64,000 nt of DNA from NCBI GenBank assembly GCA_947495575.1, contig CANLZL010000003.1, positions 434,001-498,000 on the forward strand. Direction: 5' to 3'. How positions within the stretch are numbered: the stretch's first letter is position 1; every line of letters starts with the position of its first letter. A program made the position numbers and the translations under genes. Of the stretch, positions 35,543 to 45,664 are shown piece by piece. Under the pieces are notes generated by a model. It was not told where the DNA came from. It worked only from the letters and a program-made list of their open reading frames with translations, and searched no databases. Source of the DNA: an uncultured Nioella sp. GTDB lineage: Bacteria > Pseudomonadota > Alphaproteobacteria > Rhodobacterales > Rhodobacteraceae.

Positions 35543-36135
35543 CCTTCAATCACCCCCCGTTGGGTCAAAAACCCGATGAGCTCTAACAATGGTAAGCCCA
35601 GAACCGTAAAATAGTCGCCTTCGATGCGGCTGAACAGTCGTGCGCCCTCTTCTTCTAGCTTATATCCACCTACACTGTCGCCGATTCCGGGCCAGTTTCG
35701 GTCGACATAGTCCGTCACATACGCATCAGAGATTTCGCGCATCAAGAGCCGAACCTGACCGACATATCGCCATTGCGGTTCTCTGTCCTTGTAGACAACC
35801 ACCGCGGAAAGTAATCTATGTTGCTTGCCACGGAGCATTTGAATTTGCGCGCAAGCCTGATCAACGGTTTCCGGTTTGGACAAAACCGTGCCCTGAAACT
35901 CCAGCACCTGATCGCAGCCGATCACCAAAGCATCGGGAAATTTCTCGCCAACTTTTCGAGCCTTGAACTCGGCCAGGGCATCCGCAATGTCACGCGGTGT
36001 TGCTTCCTCTGTCACCAAAGCCGCTTTGATCGCATATTCATCAATTCGTGCCGGTTGCACCGTCACCGGGACACAAGCGTTCTCGAGCAAAGTTTTTCGG
36101 ATGGAAGAGCCTGAAGCCAGGATGATTTCGGTCAT
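35539..36135 (-). CDS. maf: Maf-family nucleoside triphosphate pyrophosphatase
   Basis: House-cleaning pyrophosphatase hydrolysing non-canonical or modified nucleotides. 198 residues beginning TEIILASGSSIRKTLL; catalytic-site segments are IGCDQVLEF and SKPETVDQA, ending GLPLLELIGFLTQRG. The ATG at 36135 matches the family start; the frame is open to 36261 but the extra residues lie in the candidate origin and are not conserved-looking. First gene of the maf-aroE-coaE-dnaQ operon, pointing away from the origin. Confidence 0.93.
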   Translation of the reverse strand: MTEIILASGSSIRKTLLENACVPVTVQPARIDEYAIKAALVTEEATPRDIADALAEFKARKVGEKFPDALVIGCDQVLEFQGTVLSKPETVDQACAQIQMLRGKQHRLLSAVVVYKDREPQWRYVGQVRLLMREISDAYVTDYVDRNWPGIGDSVGGYKLEEEGARLFSRIEGDYFTVLGLPLLELIGFLTQRGVIEG

Positions 36136-36545
36136 TGGATAACTCTCTGAATAACCCTGGGTCAAACGGTGGGACGCGCTTGGTATAACTGAGACAAGTT
36201 CACCCATCCAAGTCTGAACGGTGAATGACCCTACGGCTATGCCAGAGTTTTCCACGGGCATAAACCATCCACAGGCTCCAGGGGGCGAATCTGGTTATTC
36301 TCTGTATTGGTTCAAGTTACTCACATAATGAAGGTCGCATTTTTCTCCTAATGCTTTGATTTTTATAACAAAAATCTGTTCATGGAAAACTATGCACAAG
36401 CTACTGACGAATAGCTGAGCCTGTGCAATGAATTGTGGAATCCTTCGGCAAAAGTCACTTGTCCCTGTTATCCCCGGTACAACAACAACATCATCTTTTC
36501 TTTATATATTCTTATTATTAAGTAGAGGTCCGTGAAGGAGACCCC
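36136..36545. other. oriC: Candidate chromosomal replication origin (oriC)
   Basis: 410-bp gene-free, AT-rich gap between divergent maf and hemJ. DnaA-box-like 9-mers (consensus TTATCCACA): TTATCCAAT on the minus strand at 36134-36142, TTTTCCACG at 36248-36256, CCATCCACA at 36265-36273, CTATGCACA at 36390-36398, TTATCCCCG at 36468-36476, each 7 of 9. Two very AT-rich tracts (about 36340-36380 and 36485-36530) could serve as unwinding elements. Neighbouring genes (rho, mnmE, mnmG, rsmG, parAB; maf, aroE, coaE, dnaQ) are the classic alphaproteobacterial origin neighbourhood and run away from it on both sides. No box is perfect, so this is a strong inference, not proof. Confidence 0.7.
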
Positions 36546-37004
36546 ATGATCGGCGATTTTTTGGCCGCGGCCTATCCCTGGACAAAGAGCCTGCACGTCA
36601 TCTCGGTTATCGCCTGGATGGCTGGATTGTTCTATTTGCCCCGGCTTTTTGTTTATCACGCAGAGCAGGTTGGGCAGGACGGGGAAACCCATGTTTTGTT
36701 CCAGACCATGGAATACAAACTGCTTCGGGTGATCATGAACCCCGCCATGATCGCGACATGGATCTTTGGATTGATGTTGGTCTTTACACCCGGTGTTGTG
36801 TCTTGGGTTGTGTTATGGCCATGGACCAAGGCTGCTGCCGTTTTGGCAATGACATGGTTTCATCACTGGCTTGGAAAGCGACGTAAGGATTTTGCCGCTG
36901 GTCAGAATATCAGGACCGGGCGCATCTACAGAATGATGAATGAGGTCCCGACAGTTTTGTTGGTCATCATCGTTGTTTCAGTCATCGCGCGGCCGTTTTC
37001 CTGA
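36546..37004 (+). CDS. hemJ: Protoporphyrinogen IX oxidase HemJ
   Basis: Inner-membrane enzyme oxidising protoporphyrinogen IX to protoporphyrin IX in haem and chlorophyll synthesis, found where HemG/HemY are lacking. 152 residues with four membrane segments; the conserved histidine is in SLHVISVIAWMAGLFYLPR near residue 19, and the C-end has RMMNEVPTVLLV. Ribosome site AAGGAG 5-6 bp before the ATG. First gene on the right side of the candidate origin. Confidence 0.92.
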   Translation: MIGDFLAAAYPWTKSLHVISVIAWMAGLFYLPRLFVYHAEQVGQDGETHVLFQTMEYKLLRVIMNPAMIATWIFGLMLVFTPGVVSWVVLWPWTKAAAVLAMTWFHHWLGKRRKDFAAGQNIRTGRIYRMMNEVPTVLLVIIVVSVIARPFS

Positions 37005-37052
37005 GGAATGCTTGACTCGCCTGCCCTGACCGCTTAATTGCCGGATTAACGG

Positions 37053-37064
37053 GGCCGTCCGGCC
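37053..37064 (+). promoter_or_regulatory. Short GGCC hairpin in rho leader
   Basis: GGCC-GTCC-GGCC (37053-37064) followed by TTTCTGTTT lies in the 132-bp gap before rho. It is a weak terminator-like structure and may end hemJ transcripts or take part in rho autoregulation; evidence is slight. Confidence 0.3.
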
Positions 37065-37136
37065 TTTCTGTTTCCCTTTGAAAAAGATCCGAGGTTCGCC
37101 CATTGAATGGCAGAGCCCCCACGGGACGAATTTACC

Positions 37137-38408
37137 ATGACAATTGAAAAACTGGCTCTGGCCGAGCTTAAGGCCAAATCTCCAAAAGACTTGTTGGCTG
37201 TCGCCGAAGAGCTGGAAATTGAGAACGCGTCGACCATGCGCAAAGGCGACATGATGTTCTCGATCCTGAAAGAGCGCGCGGAAGATGGCTGGGAAATTTC
37301 CGGCGATGGCGTTTTGGAAGTGCTGCAGGACGGGTTCGGTTACCTGCGCAGCCCTGAAGCGAACTATCTTTCCGGCCCGGATGACATTTACGTCAGCCCG
37401 GACATGATCCGCCAGCATTCACTGAGAACCGGTGACACGGTTGAAGGCGTGATCAATGCGCCGCGCGAAAATGAGCGCTATTTCTGCCTGGTCAAAGTTG
37501 CGAAGATCAACTTTGAAGAACCAGAAAAAGCCCGCCACAAAGTGGCTTTTGATAACCTGACACCGCTCTATCCCGATGAGCGTCTGAAGATGGAAATCGA
37601 AGATCCTACGATAAAAGACCGGTCAGCGCGGATCATTGACTTGGTATCACCTATCGGGAAAGGCCAGCGTTCTTTGATCGTAGCGCCGCCGCGGACGGGT
37701 AAAACGGTTCTGCTGCAAAATATCGCCCATTCGATCGAGGCCAACCACCCTGAATGCTACCTGATCGTTCTCTTGATCGACGAACGTCCGGAAGAAGTGA
37801 CGGATATGCAGCGCTCTGTGAAGGGTGAGGTTGTCTCTTCGACCTTCGACGAGCCAGCGACCCGCCACGTCGCTGTATCCGAGATGGTAATTGAGAAAGC
37901 CAAACGCCTTGTGGAACATAAACGCGATGTTGTGATCCTTCTCGACTCGATCACCCGCCTCGGGCGCGCGTTCAACACCGTTGTGCCGTCATCTGGTAAG
38001 GTTCTGACCGGTGGTGTTGATGCCAACGCCCTGCAGCGCCCAAAACGCTTCTTTGGGGCCGCGCGGAACATCGAAGAGGGCGGGTCACTGACCATCATCG
38101 CAACCGCGCTGATCGATACAGGTAGCCGGATGGATGAGGTCATCTTTGAAGAGTTTAAGGGTACAGGTAACTCTGAAATCGTTCTGGACCGCAAAGTTGC
38201 TGACAAACGCGTCTTCCCTGCAATGGATATTCTCAAATCTGGCACGCGGAAAGAAGATCTGCTGGTCGACGCAAAAGACCTGCAAAAAACCTTCTTGCTG
38301 CGCCGCATTCTGAACCCGATGGGAACGACAGATGCGATCGAGTTCCTGATTTCGAAGTTGAAGCAGACCAAGTCCAATTCTGAATTCTTTGATTCAATGA
38401 ATACCTGA
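37137..38408 (+). CDS. rho: Transcription termination factor Rho
   Basis: Hexameric RNA helicase that ends transcription of unstructured RNA. 423 residues: N-terminal [22 protein letters not shown] and cold-shock-like RNA-binding domain with [13 protein letters not shown]; ATPase core with P-loop [14 protein letters not shown]-loop [14 protein letters not shown] and R-loop [22 protein letters not shown]. The ATG at 37137 matches the family start; an ATG 30 bp upstream is in frame. Located in the conserved hemJ-rho-mnmE series. Confidence 0.96.
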   Translation: MTIEKLALAELKAKSPKDLLAVAEELEIENASTMRKGDMMFSILKERAEDGWEISGDGVLEVLQDGFGYLRSPEANYLSGPDDIYVSPDMIRQHSLRTGDTVEGVINAPRENERYFCLVKVAKINFEEPEKARHKVAFDNLTPLYPDERLKMEIEDPTIKDRSARIIDLVSPIGKGQRSLIVAPPRTGKTVLLQNIAHSIEANHPECYLIVLLIDERPEEVTDMQRSVKGEVVSSTFDEPATRHVAVSEMVIEKAKRLVEHKRDVVILLDSITRLGRAFNTVVPSSGKVLTGGVDANALQRPKRFFGAARNIEEGGSLTIIATALIDTGSRMDEVIFEEFKGTGNSEIVLDRKVADKRVFPAMDILKSGTRKEDLLVDAKDLQKTFLLRRILNPMGTTDAIEFLISKLKQTKSNSEFFDSMNT

Positions 38409-38431
38409 CCAACTGTTCCTTGGGGGTTGCT

Positions 38432-39721
38432 ATGGATTCGATTTATGCGCAGGCAACGGCGCCCGGCAAGTCGGGCGTCGCAGTGATCCGCGTTTCGGGT
38501 CCGGACGCCTTTGAAATCGCAGGAAAATTGATGAAATCGGTACCTGAGCCAGGGCAGGCCCGCCTGCGCAGGCTTTCGGATTCCGAATTGGGCCATCTGG
38601 ATGATGCATTGGTTCTGTCCTTTCAGGGACCAAACAGTTTTACCGGCGAAAATACAGTGGAACTTCAGACACATGGCGGACCGTCCACCGTTGCCGCGGT
38701 TTTGACGGCAATCCAGAACACCAGGCTGGCTCGCATTGCAGAGCCGGGAGAGTTTACGCGCCGCGCTCTCGAAAATGACCGAATGGACTTGGCGCAAGTT
38801 GAAGGACTTGCGGATTTGGTTGATGCGGAAACAGAAGCCCAAAGAATTCAGGCGTTACGCGTCCTTTCCGGGGCATTGGGAGGCCTGGTGGAAGAATGGC
38901 GCGCAATGCTGTTGCGCGCTGCCGCATTACTGGAAGTCACGATTGATTTTGCCGATGAAGAGGTTCCCGTTGATGTCGGGACAGAGGTTTTGGATCTACT
39001 ATCCAACGTGATGGCGGGGCTGCGTAGCGAGATTTCCGGAGTGGATGTTGCAGAGCGTATTAGAGAAGGGTTTGAGGTCGCCATTTTGGGGGCGCCCAAT
39101 GCGGGAAAATCTACACTTCTCAACCGGTTAGCAGGTCGCGATGCGGCGATCACCTCCGAAATTGCGGGTACTACTCGCGATGTCATCGAAGTCCGGATGG
39201 ATCTCCGGGGTCTGCCGGTGACAATTCTTGATACCGCCGGCCTTCGAGTGTCGGATGATGTGGTTGAGCAAATTGGGGTTGAGCGCGCGAGAGAGCGCGC
39301 GGCGCGCGCTGATATTCGCGTATTTCTTAAATCAACTGCGGAAGAAGTTCCGCAATTTGATCTGTCCGAAGATGATATTACCCTTATTGGGAAGTCCGAT
39401 CTAGGCGAAGCCACCGACGGCACAATTTCGGGGGTCACTGGTCAAGGTGTTGATCAATTGATTGATCGTCTCCATGCGGTTTTGTCTTCACGTGCAGCAG
39501 GACAGACAACCGCGACTCATTTTAGACATGCCGTTGCAATGAAATCTGCGTTGTCCTCTTTGGAGGCGGCAGTACTTGATGTAAGGGTTGGTCCGGAACG
39601 CACAGAACTGGCCGCCGAATCCCTACGACAGGCTGTGCGTGAACTGGAGGCGTTGGTCGGACGCATCGACGTGGAAACGGTTTTGGGCGAGATATTCTCG
39701 CGGTTCTGCTTGGGAAAATAG
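38432..39721 (+). CDS. mnmE: tRNA modification GTPase MnmE
   Basis: With MnmG makes the carboxymethylaminomethyl group on U34 of several tRNAs. 429 residues: N-terminal folate-binding domain (1-120, [22 protein letters not shown]), helical domain, and inserted G domain with [14 protein letters not shown] (G1), GTTRD (G2), DTAGLR (G3) and a C-terminal FCLGK with the essential cysteine. The ATG at 38432 follows TGGGGG; an in-frame TTG at 38420 is less likely. Directly followed by mnmG. Confidence 0.96.
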   Translation: MDSIYAQATAPGKSGVAVIRVSGPDAFEIAGKLMKSVPEPGQARLRRLSDSELGHLDDALVLSFQGPNSFTGENTVELQTHGGPSTVAAVLTAIQNTRLARIAEPGEFTRRALENDRMDLAQVEGLADLVDAETEAQRIQALRVLSGALGGLVEEWRAMLLRAAALLEVTIDFADEEVPVDVGTEVLDLLSNVMAGLRSEISGVDVAERIREGFEVAILGAPNAGKSTLLNRLAGRDAAITSEIAGTTRDVIEVRMDLRGLPVTILDTAGLRVSDDVVEQIGVERARERAARADIRVFLKSTAEEVPQFDLSEDDITLIGKSDLGEATDGTISGVTGQGVDQLIDRLHAVLSSRAAGQTTATHFRHAVAMKSALSSLEAAVLDVRVGPERTELAAESLRQAVRELEALVGRIDVETVLGEIFSRFCLGK

Positions 39722-39725
39722 GAGC

Positions 39726-39740
39726 GTTTCACGTGAAACA
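39726..39740. promoter_or_regulatory. parS: parS site at mnmG start
   Basis: GTTTCACGTGAAAC (39726-39739) is a perfect palindrome and, with flanks, matches 15 of 16 positions of the widely conserved ParB-binding parS sequence TGTTTCACGTGAAACA. It covers the space between the ribosome site (AGGAG, 39720-39724) and the mnmG start codon, and the GTG start itself is the right-of-centre triplet of CACGTG. parB is 3.3 kb away. Confidence 0.9.
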
Positions 39741-41598
39741 ATCTGACTTTGATGTGATCGTTATCGGTGGCGGCCATGCAGGAGCAGAGGCCGCGCACGT
39801 AGCTTGTCGCGCCGGAGTGAATGTCGCGCTTTTGACCCTGAAGGCGGACGCGATTGGCGTCATGTCATGTAACCCGGCCATAGGGGGGCTAGGAAAAGGG
39901 CATCTTGTCCGTGAAATTGACGCGTTAGACGGGGTTATGGGCCGAGTGGCCGACGTCTCGGGCATCCAGTTTCGTCTATTGAACCGACGTAAAGGACCCG
40001 CGGTTCAAGGCCCGCGCACACAATCCGATCGCAGACTTTATCGCATGGCGATGCAAAACGAACTTCGAGACCTTCCAAACCTAACCACCGTAGAGGGCGA
40101 AGCCGTCGATTTCCTGATGCGGGGGCCGCGCGTGGTCGGTGTGAGGCTTCAGGATGATAGTGAAATACTTGCAAGCTCGGTCATCCTTACGACCGGCACA
40201 TTTCTTCGTGGTGTGATCCATATCGGTGACGAAAGCCGTCCGGGCGGACGGATGGGCGACGCACCATCAAATTTGCTAGCGCAGCGAATGGACAGTTTCG
40301 ATTTGCCACTTGGGCGGCTAAAAACCGGAACACCACCAAGATTAAGCGCCAAGTCAATTGCGTGGGATGAGCTTGAAATGCAGCCCGGTGACGAAGAACC
40401 GGTGATGTTCTCATTTATGTCCAAAGGCCCGCTGGTACGACAGGTTTCCTGCGGCATCACGCATACGAATGACCACACGCACAGTATTATCCGCGATAAC
40501 TTGTCACGATCCGCCATGTATGGCGGTCACATAGAAGGGATCGGCCCGCGCTATTGCCCGTCCATAGAAGACAAGATCGTAAGGTTTGCCGACAAAACCT
40601 CCCATCAGATTTTCTTGGAGCCGGAAGGCCTTGATACAGATACGGTCTATCCAAACGGGATCTCTACCAGCTTGCCAATTGACGTGCAGGAAGACTACGT
40701 GCATTCAATTCGCGGGCTTGAGCAGGCCGAAATTCTTCAACCCGGCTATGCAATTGAATATGACTATGTGGATCCGACGTCATTGGGACCGGATTTGGCA
40801 CTGAATTCCGTTCCTGGTTTGTATTTGGCGGGCCAGATAAACGGAACAACCGGTTATGAGGAAGCCGCAGCTCAGGGCTTGGTTGCAGGGCTGAACGCTG
40901 CTCGTTCCGCCAAGGGGCTGGAGCCGGCGCTCTTTCCCAGAAGCGAATCTTACATCGGCGTCATGATCGATGACCTGGTCACGCGCGGCGTGGCAGAACC
41001 CTATCGCATGTTCACATCGCGCGCCGAGTTTCGTTTGGCGCTTAGGGCGGACAACGCTGATCAACGGCTGACGCCGCAGGGCATTGATTTGAATATCGTT
41101 TCTGAACACCGCCAGGTGTTCTTCAATGAAAAAATGGAGCGCTTGACCAAAGGATACGACCAGTTAGCAGGCCTTTCCTTGACTCCGAAAGAGGGCAGGG
41201 GCCACGGGCTGAAGGTCAATGAAGACGGTCGCCGCCGTTCGGCGATTGATCTACTGGCACTGCCTGATGTGGCGATGGCCGACCTCTCAAGTATTTGGCC
41301 CGCAATCTTGGAAATTGATGCGGAAACCCAAGCTCAGATTTCTCGCGAGGCACTTTACGCCAGCTATATCGAAAGACAAAAACGCGACGTTGCTGTTCTT
41401 AATCGTGATGAGGGCCACAAGATCCCCTTGGACTTTTCGTACGATGGAATTGAAGGCCTCTCGAATGAATTAAGGTCCAAGCTTGCTCGCGTTCGACCAA
41501 CTACGCTTGCTCAAGCCGGTAGGATCGACGGAATGACACCGGCAGCGCTTACTTTGTTGTTAACGAGAATTCGAAAGAATGAACGGAGGCGCGCATGA
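39733..41598 (+). CDS. mnmG: tRNA uridine-5-carboxymethylaminomethyl modification enzyme MnmG
   Basis: FAD-dependent partner of MnmE in tRNA wobble-uridine modification. 621 residues; FAD motif [14 protein letters not shown] at 9-22, [22 protein letters not shown], and the C-terminal GidA domain with YIERQKRDV and [10 protein letters not shown]. The start is GTG at 39733, 8 bp after AGGAG; no ATG is available, because the parS palindrome fixes these bases. In relatives the start often reads as ATG-TTT-CAC-GTG; here the upstream codon is GCG. Confidence 0.95.
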   Translation: MKQSDFDVIVIGGGHAGAEAAHVACRAGVNVALLTLKADAIGVMSCNPAIGGLGKGHLVREIDALDGVMGRVADVSGIQFRLLNRRKGPAVQGPRTQSDRRLYRMAMQNELRDLPNLTTVEGEAVDFLMRGPRVVGVRLQDDSEILASSVILTTGTFLRGVIHIGDESRPGGRMGDAPSNLLAQRMDSFDLPLGRLKTGTPPRLSAKSIAWDELEMQPGDEEPVMFSFMSKGPLVRQVSCGITHTNDHTHSIIRDNLSRSAMYGGHIEGIGPRYCPSIEDKIVRFADKTSHQIFLEPEGLDTDTVYPNGISTSLPIDVQEDYVHSIRGLEQAEILQPGYAIEYDYVDPTSLGPDLALNSVPGLYLAGQINGTTGYEEAAAQGLVAGLNAARSAKGLEPALFPRSESYIGVMIDDLVTRGVAEPYRMFTSRAEFRLALRADNADQRLTPQGIDLNIVSEHRQVFFNEKMERLTKGYDQLAGLSLTPKEGRGHGLKVNEDGRRRSAIDLLALPDVAMADLSSIWPAILEIDAETQAQISREALYASYIERQKRDVAVLNRDEGHKIPLDFSYDGIEGLSNELRSKLARVRPTTLAQAGRIDGMTPAALTLLLTRIRKNERRRA

Positions 41599-42221
41599 AT
41601 GGCGGGTCCGCACGAGAACACATCCGCGCCAATGTTTCACGTGAAACATTCGACCGGCTGACAAGATATGCCGAGCAGCTAGAAAAGTGGCAACGCGCCA
41701 TCAACCTAGTTTCAAAAAACACAATCCCCGACTTGTGGAGCCGTCACTTTCTGGATTCGTTTCAAGTTTTCGCCAACGCAAACATTGAGGCAGGCAAGTG
41801 GGTCGATATTGGATCGGGCGCGGGGTTCCCTGGGCTGGTCTGCGCGGTCTTAGCCATGGAAAAAGCGCCAAAAATTGTTTTTACGCTTATCGAAAGCGAT
41901 CAGCGGAAGTGCAGTTTTCTAAGAACAATTACACATGAATTGGGCGCTCCAGCAACGATCATCACCTCACGAATTGAACACGCTCCACCGCAGGAGGCCG
42001 ATATTCTGTCGGCCCGCGCGCTGGCGTCGCTTTCAAAACTGAATGAATACGCCGAGAGGCATTTAAGGCCATCTGGTGTTGCCCTTTTTTCAAAAGGCGC
42101 AACACATGCCAAAGAAATCAAAGACGCGCTTGAGACTTGGGACATGTCAGTGGAATCTGTACTTAGTCAAACCGATCCCAATTCTGTGATTCTGAAAATC
42201 GGAGATATCCGCCGTGCCTGA
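41595..42221 (+). CDS. rsmG: 16S rRNA (guanine527-N7)-methyltransferase RsmG
   Basis: Methylates G527 of 16S rRNA using SAM. 208 residues; SAM motif [17 protein letters not shown] near 73-88, then [12 protein letters not shown] and [10 protein letters not shown]. The ATG overlaps the mnmG stop by 4 bp and follows GGAGG. Codons for NVSRETF (residues 13-19) are the parS palindrome at 41631-41650, so this N-terminal peptide is dictated by a DNA-binding site. Confidence 0.94.
   Translation: MNGGSAREHIRANVSRETFDRLTRYAEQLEKWQRAINLVSKNTIPDLWSRHFLDSFQVFANANIEAGKWVDIGSGAGFPGLVCAVLAMEKAPKIVFTLIESDQRKCSFLRTITHELGAPATIITSRIEHAPPQEADILSARALASLSKLNEYAERHLRPSGVALFSKGATHAKEIKDALETWDMSVESVLSQTDPNSVILKIGDIRRA
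41631..41650. promoter_or_regulatory. parS: Perfect parS site inside rsmG
   Basis: AATGTTTCACGTGAAACATT is a perfect 20-bp palindrome containing the complete 16-bp parS consensus. It lies within the rsmG coding sequence, 1.9 kb after the first parS and about 0.6 kb before parA. ParB loads on such sites and spreads by CTP-dependent sliding; with ParA it segregates the origin region. Confidence 0.95.
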
Positions 42222-43005
42222 CCGCCAAAAGTCTCGTTTGATTGCAATTGCAAACCAGAAAGGGGGAGTCGGAAAGACCACAACGGCGATCAACCTTGGG
42301 GCAGCACTTGCTGTCGAGGGCCGGCGCGTTCTGGTCATCGACCTTGACCCACAAGGCAACGCATCGACTGGCCTGGGTATTGAGCCGGACCAGCGAAATT
42401 TTACGACCTACGATTTGCTGATCGAAGGGATGCCCCTGCGCGAAATTGTCTTGCCAACGGCCAGCGACAATCTCTGGATTGCCCCGGCAACAACGGACCT
42501 TAGTTCGGCCGATGTTGAGCTGGTAAGCAATGAAAACCGGGTGTTTCTGCTGAAAGACGCGCTGAACAGCGACCTGATGGCCGATTTCGACTTTGTTTTG
42601 ATGGATTGCCCGCCGTCGCTAAATTTGCTCACCGTCAACGCCATGGTGGCCGCAGACGCCGTTCTCGTCCCGCTTCAATCGGAGTTCTTTGCGCTTGAAG
42701 GCCTGTCGCAGCTGATGCTGACCATCCGCGAAGTGCGCCAATCGGCAAACCCTGGCCTTCGAATTGAGGGTGTCGTTCTGACTATGTATGACATGCGCAA
42801 CAATCTTTGCCGACAAGTGGAAGAGGATGCGCGCGAAAATCTTGGGCCGCTTGTCTATAACACGCGAATTCCTCGAAATGTTCGGTTGAGTGAAGCCCCA
42901 TCCTATGCAATGCCAATCCTCCAATACGATCCAACGTCGAAAGGTAGCGAAGCATATCGCGATCTCGCACAGGAATTGTTGGCCAGACACATGCAACCAG
43001 CATAA
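42214..43005 (+). CDS. parA: Chromosome-partitioning ATPase ParA
   Basis: Walker-type ATPase that forms the gradient moving ParB-parS complexes. 263 residues; deviant Walker A ANQKGGVGKTTTAINLG near 11-27 with the signature lysine before GGVGKT, Walker B-type VLMDCPPSL, and LVPLQSEFFALEGL. Start GTG at 42214, overlapping the rsmG end by 8 bp; GGAG lies about 9 bp upstream. Chromosomal type, judging by its place in the gid-par cluster. Confidence 0.96.
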   Translation: MPDRQKSRLIAIANQKGGVGKTTTAINLGAALAVEGRRVLVIDLDPQGNASTGLGIEPDQRNFTTYDLLIEGMPLREIVLPTASDNLWIAPATTDLSSADVELVSNENRVFLLKDALNSDLMADFDFVLMDCPPSLNLLTVNAMVAADAVLVPLQSEFFALEGLSQLMLTIREVRQSANPGLRIEGVVLTMYDMRNNLCRQVEEDARENLGPLVYNTRIPRNVRLSEAPSYAMPILQYDPTSKGSEAYRDLAQELLARHMQPA

Positions 43006-43021
43006 TTGAGGGGATAAGGCA

Positions 43022-43909
43022 ATGGCAGCAAAGAAGAACAGGGGTCTGGGCCGCGGATTGAGCGCCCTGATGGCCGACATTCAAGAGCCAGAAGCGGATC
43101 AATCAAGGGCCGAAACACGCCGCGCCGATCTATCGATCCCCATTGAACGGGTTCATCCAAATCCGGATCAGCCCCGTCGCGCCTTTACACAAGAAGCGCT
43201 GGAGGAGCTGTCGGCCTCAATTCGCGAAAAGGGAATCATTCAGCCCCTTATTGTTCGGCCTGACCCAGCAAACGACGGTGAATATCAAATTGTCGCCGGG
43301 GAGCGTCGTTGGCGTGCGGCGCAAATGGCGCAATTGCACGAAGTTCCGGCAATCATTCGCGAATTTGACGACACTGAAGTGCTCGAAGTTGCAATTATTG
43401 AGAACATACAGCGTGCCGACCTCAATCCCATTGAAGAAGCAATGGGGTACCGGCAACTGATGGATCGCTTTAGCCACACCCAAGATCGTCTGGCGGAAGC
43501 GATGGGCAAAAGTCGATCGCATATCGCCAACCTGATGCGTCTACTGAACCTGCCAGAAGACGTTCAAGAGCATCTGCGACGGGGGGATCTTTCCGCAGGC
43601 CACGCCCGTGCACTTGTGGGACACGAAAATGCGTCCGACATCGCCCGGCAGGTGATTTCAAATGGTCTATCGGTGCGCGAAGTCGAAAAACTAATGCGGG
43701 CCAGCGGGGAGAGCAGGACAAGTCGGCGAAGCGTCCCGCAACCCAAGGATGCTGACACGAAGGCACTTGAGGGCGATCTTTCTGCCGCAATTGGAATGAA
43801 GGTGACAATTGATCACGACGCCGCACAAGGCGGCGGACGGGTCAGTATCCAATATCGGGATTTGACGCAGCTTGATGATCTGTTGCGCCTTTTGAACTCG
43901 CAGAATTAG
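43022..43909 (+). CDS. parB: Chromosome-partitioning protein ParB
   Basis: CTP-dependent DNA clamp that binds parS. 295 residues: N-terminal ParA-interacting stretch RGLGRGLSALMAD, ParB/Srx domain with HPNPDQPRRAF and the CTP-site motif GERRWRAAQ plus ENIQRADLNPIEEA, helix-turn-helix KSRSHIANLMRLLNLP, and C-terminal dimer domain. The target sites are the two parS palindromes upstream. Its stop overlaps the convergent hemW stop by 4 bp. Confidence 0.96.
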   Translation: MAAKKNRGLGRGLSALMADIQEPEADQSRAETRRADLSIPIERVHPNPDQPRRAFTQEALEELSASIREKGIIQPLIVRPDPANDGEYQIVAGERRWRAAQMAQLHEVPAIIREFDDTEVLEVAIIENIQRADLNPIEEAMGYRQLMDRFSHTQDRLAEAMGKSRSHIANLMRLLNLPEDVQEHLRRGDLSAGHARALVGHENASDIARQVISNGLSVREVEKLMRASGESRTSRRSVPQPKDADTKALEGDLSAAIGMKVTIDHDAAQGGGRVSIQYRDLTQLDDLLRLLNSQN

Positions 43910-45093
43910 AGCAATAGCTCTCGAAGGACGGCATTCAACAAGGGGCGGCCGCGGCCGGTTGCTCCAACAAGGTCACCATTTCGAAAAATAAACCCATCGC
44001 TTTCCAGCTGATCCAGAACGACAGGATTCAATTGCTGACCCGATAAGGCCGCAAATCTCGATTGGGAGCTGCCTTCGGTCAAGCGCATACTCATCATCAG
44101 GTATTCCGTTGCTTGATCATGTGGGCTTATAGGTTCACAGTTTCGTTCACCGTTTCCGCTGGTTTCAACTTGCGTCAACCAATCCAGCGGCGACCTGAGC
44201 GTGTCCGTCGCATATCGACGACCATCTTTTGACAGACGGCCATGTGCCCCAGGTCCGATTCCCAGATAATCGCCATACCGCCAATAAATCAGGTTATGAC
44301 GGCTTTGGGCCATGTCCCTGGCGTGGTTGGAGATTTCATATGCAGGCATTCCATGCGCCTCGCAAACCTCTTGCGTCTGCTCAAACATATCGGCTGCGGA
44401 ATCGTCCTTGGGCAGTCCCTTGAGGCCGCCCTTGGCATATCTGTCACCAAAAGCGGTCCCATCTTCGATCGTCAATTGATAGAGCGAAAGGTGATCAATC
44501 GCCATATTTAGAGCCTCCTTCAGCTCCTGCTTCCAATCATTTAGAGTTTGATGTTGGCGGGCATAGATCAAATCGAAACTGACACGATCAAAGATCGACC
44601 GCGCTGTTTCAAATGCTGCTTTCGCCTCAGCCACGCTGTGCAGGCGCCCAAGCCGGCGTAAATCACTATCCCTAAGAGATTGAACTCCCATAGAAATTCG
44701 GTTTACGCCTGCGTCTCGATAGGCTTGAAAGCGATCAGCCTCAACAGAGGTTGGATTTGCCTCTAGGCTGACTTCAAAACTGTTTGAAATCCGCCATGTT
44801 GCGCGAATTTCATCAAGGATCGCGTGAACAAGGTCGGGATCCATCAAGGATGGTGTGCCGCCGCCAAAAAATACTGTATTTAGTGTACGTTCTGAGGTTT
44901 CCCTACCATATCTGTTGATCTCTGACAGAAAGGCGCGCTTCCACCGGTCCTGATCAACTCTGGCAGAAACATGGCTGTTAAAGTCGCAATAGGGGCATTT
45001 GGCTAAGCAATAGGGCCAATGCAGGTAGAGGCCGAAGCCTCCGTTTTGCCAATCATCGCCGGCCAAGCGCTGAAACCAGTTTGTTGAACGCAT
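43906..45093 (-). CDS. hemW: Radical-SAM haem chaperone HemW (HemN-like)
   Basis: Radical SAM protein, often annotated oxygen-independent coproporphyrinogen III oxidase, but HemW members serve haem trafficking. 395 residues; the 4Fe-4S motif is CLAKCPYC near residues 28-35 (CxxxCxxC), followed by CDFNSHV and [33 protein letters not shown] also match. The ATG at 45093 gives an N-end of normal length but overlaps rdgB by 41 bp; a TTG within the overlap could be used instead. Confidence 0.88.
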   Translation of the reverse strand: MRSTNWFQRLAGDDWQNGGFGLYLHWPYCLAKCPYCDFNSHVSARVDQDRWKRAFLSEINRYGRETSERTLNTVFFGGGTPSLMDPDLVHAILDEIRATWRISNSFEVSLEANPTSVEADRFQAYRDAGVNRISMGVQSLRDSDLRRLGRLHSVAEAKAAFETARSIFDRVSFDLIYARQHQTLNDWKQELKEALNMAIDHLSLYQLTIEDGTAFGDRYAKGGLKGLPKDDSAADMFEQTQEVCEAHGMPAYEISNHARDMAQSRHNLIYWRYGDYLGIGPGAHGRLSKDGRRYATDTLRSPLDWLTQVETSGNGERNCEPISPHDQATEYLMMSMRLTEGSSQSRFAALSGQQLNPVVLDQLESDGFIFRNGDLVGATGRGRPLLNAVLRELLL

Positions 45094-45664
45094 CCGCGCG
45101 GTGGCTGATCCGGTTCTTTTCTTCCCAATCCATCTCACCAAAGGTGATGTCATACCCGTCTGGCTGGAAAACGGGGTCATACCCGTGACCTTCTGCGCCG
45201 CGCATGGGCCAGACAACTTGCCCCTCTACGGTACCGGCAAACACTTCGTCATGCCCATCTGGCCAGGCAAGCACCAAAGTGGCACAAAACCGGGCGGTAT
45301 GCGGCGCTGCTAAACCCGTGGCTGCAATCGCCTCGTGAGTTTTGCGCATCGCCATGTGAAAGTCGCGCCCGGTCGGCGTTTCAGCCCAATCGGCTGTGTA
45401 GACACCTGGAGCACCGTCAAGCGCGTCAACCTGAATGCCGGAATCGTCGGCCAGTGCAGGCAGGCCCGTAGCGCTGGCGGCTGCATGGGCCTTGATCCGC
45501 GCATTCTCGACAAATGTTGTCCCGGTTTCCTCTGGCTCGGGCAACCCATGATCCTTTGCGGATTGCACGGAGATTCCGAGTGGCTTGAGGAGATGTATAA
45601 TCTCCTCAAGTTTGCCCGCATTATGGGTGGCCACAAGCAGAGTATCGCCTGTAAACGTCCGCAT
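45053..45664 (-). CDS. rdgB: dITP/XTP pyrophosphatase (RdgB/HAM1)
   Basis: Removes inosine and xanthosine triphosphates from the nucleotide pool. 203 residues; [12 protein letters not shown] at the N-end (substrate loop), [37 protein letters not shown] and the C-terminal SHRADAF. Its ATG overlaps the rph stop by one base (TGATG), and hemW follows with an overlap, making an rph-rdgB-hemW operon. Confidence 0.95.
   Translation of the reverse strand: MRTFTGDTLLVATHNAGKLEEIIHLLKPLGISVQSAKDHGLPEPEETGTTFVENARIKAHAAASATGLPALADDSGIQVDALDGAPGVYTADWAETPTGRDFHMAMRKTHEAIAATGLAAPHTARFCATLVLAWPDGHDEVFAGTVEGQVVWPMRGAEGHGYDPVFQPDGYDITFGEMDWEEKNRISHRADAFNKLVSALGRR

Noticed and set aside
36468-36692. Minus-strand frame of 74 codons across the hemJ start and candidate origin
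   Set aside because: Antisense to hemJ, no domain, no ribosome site.
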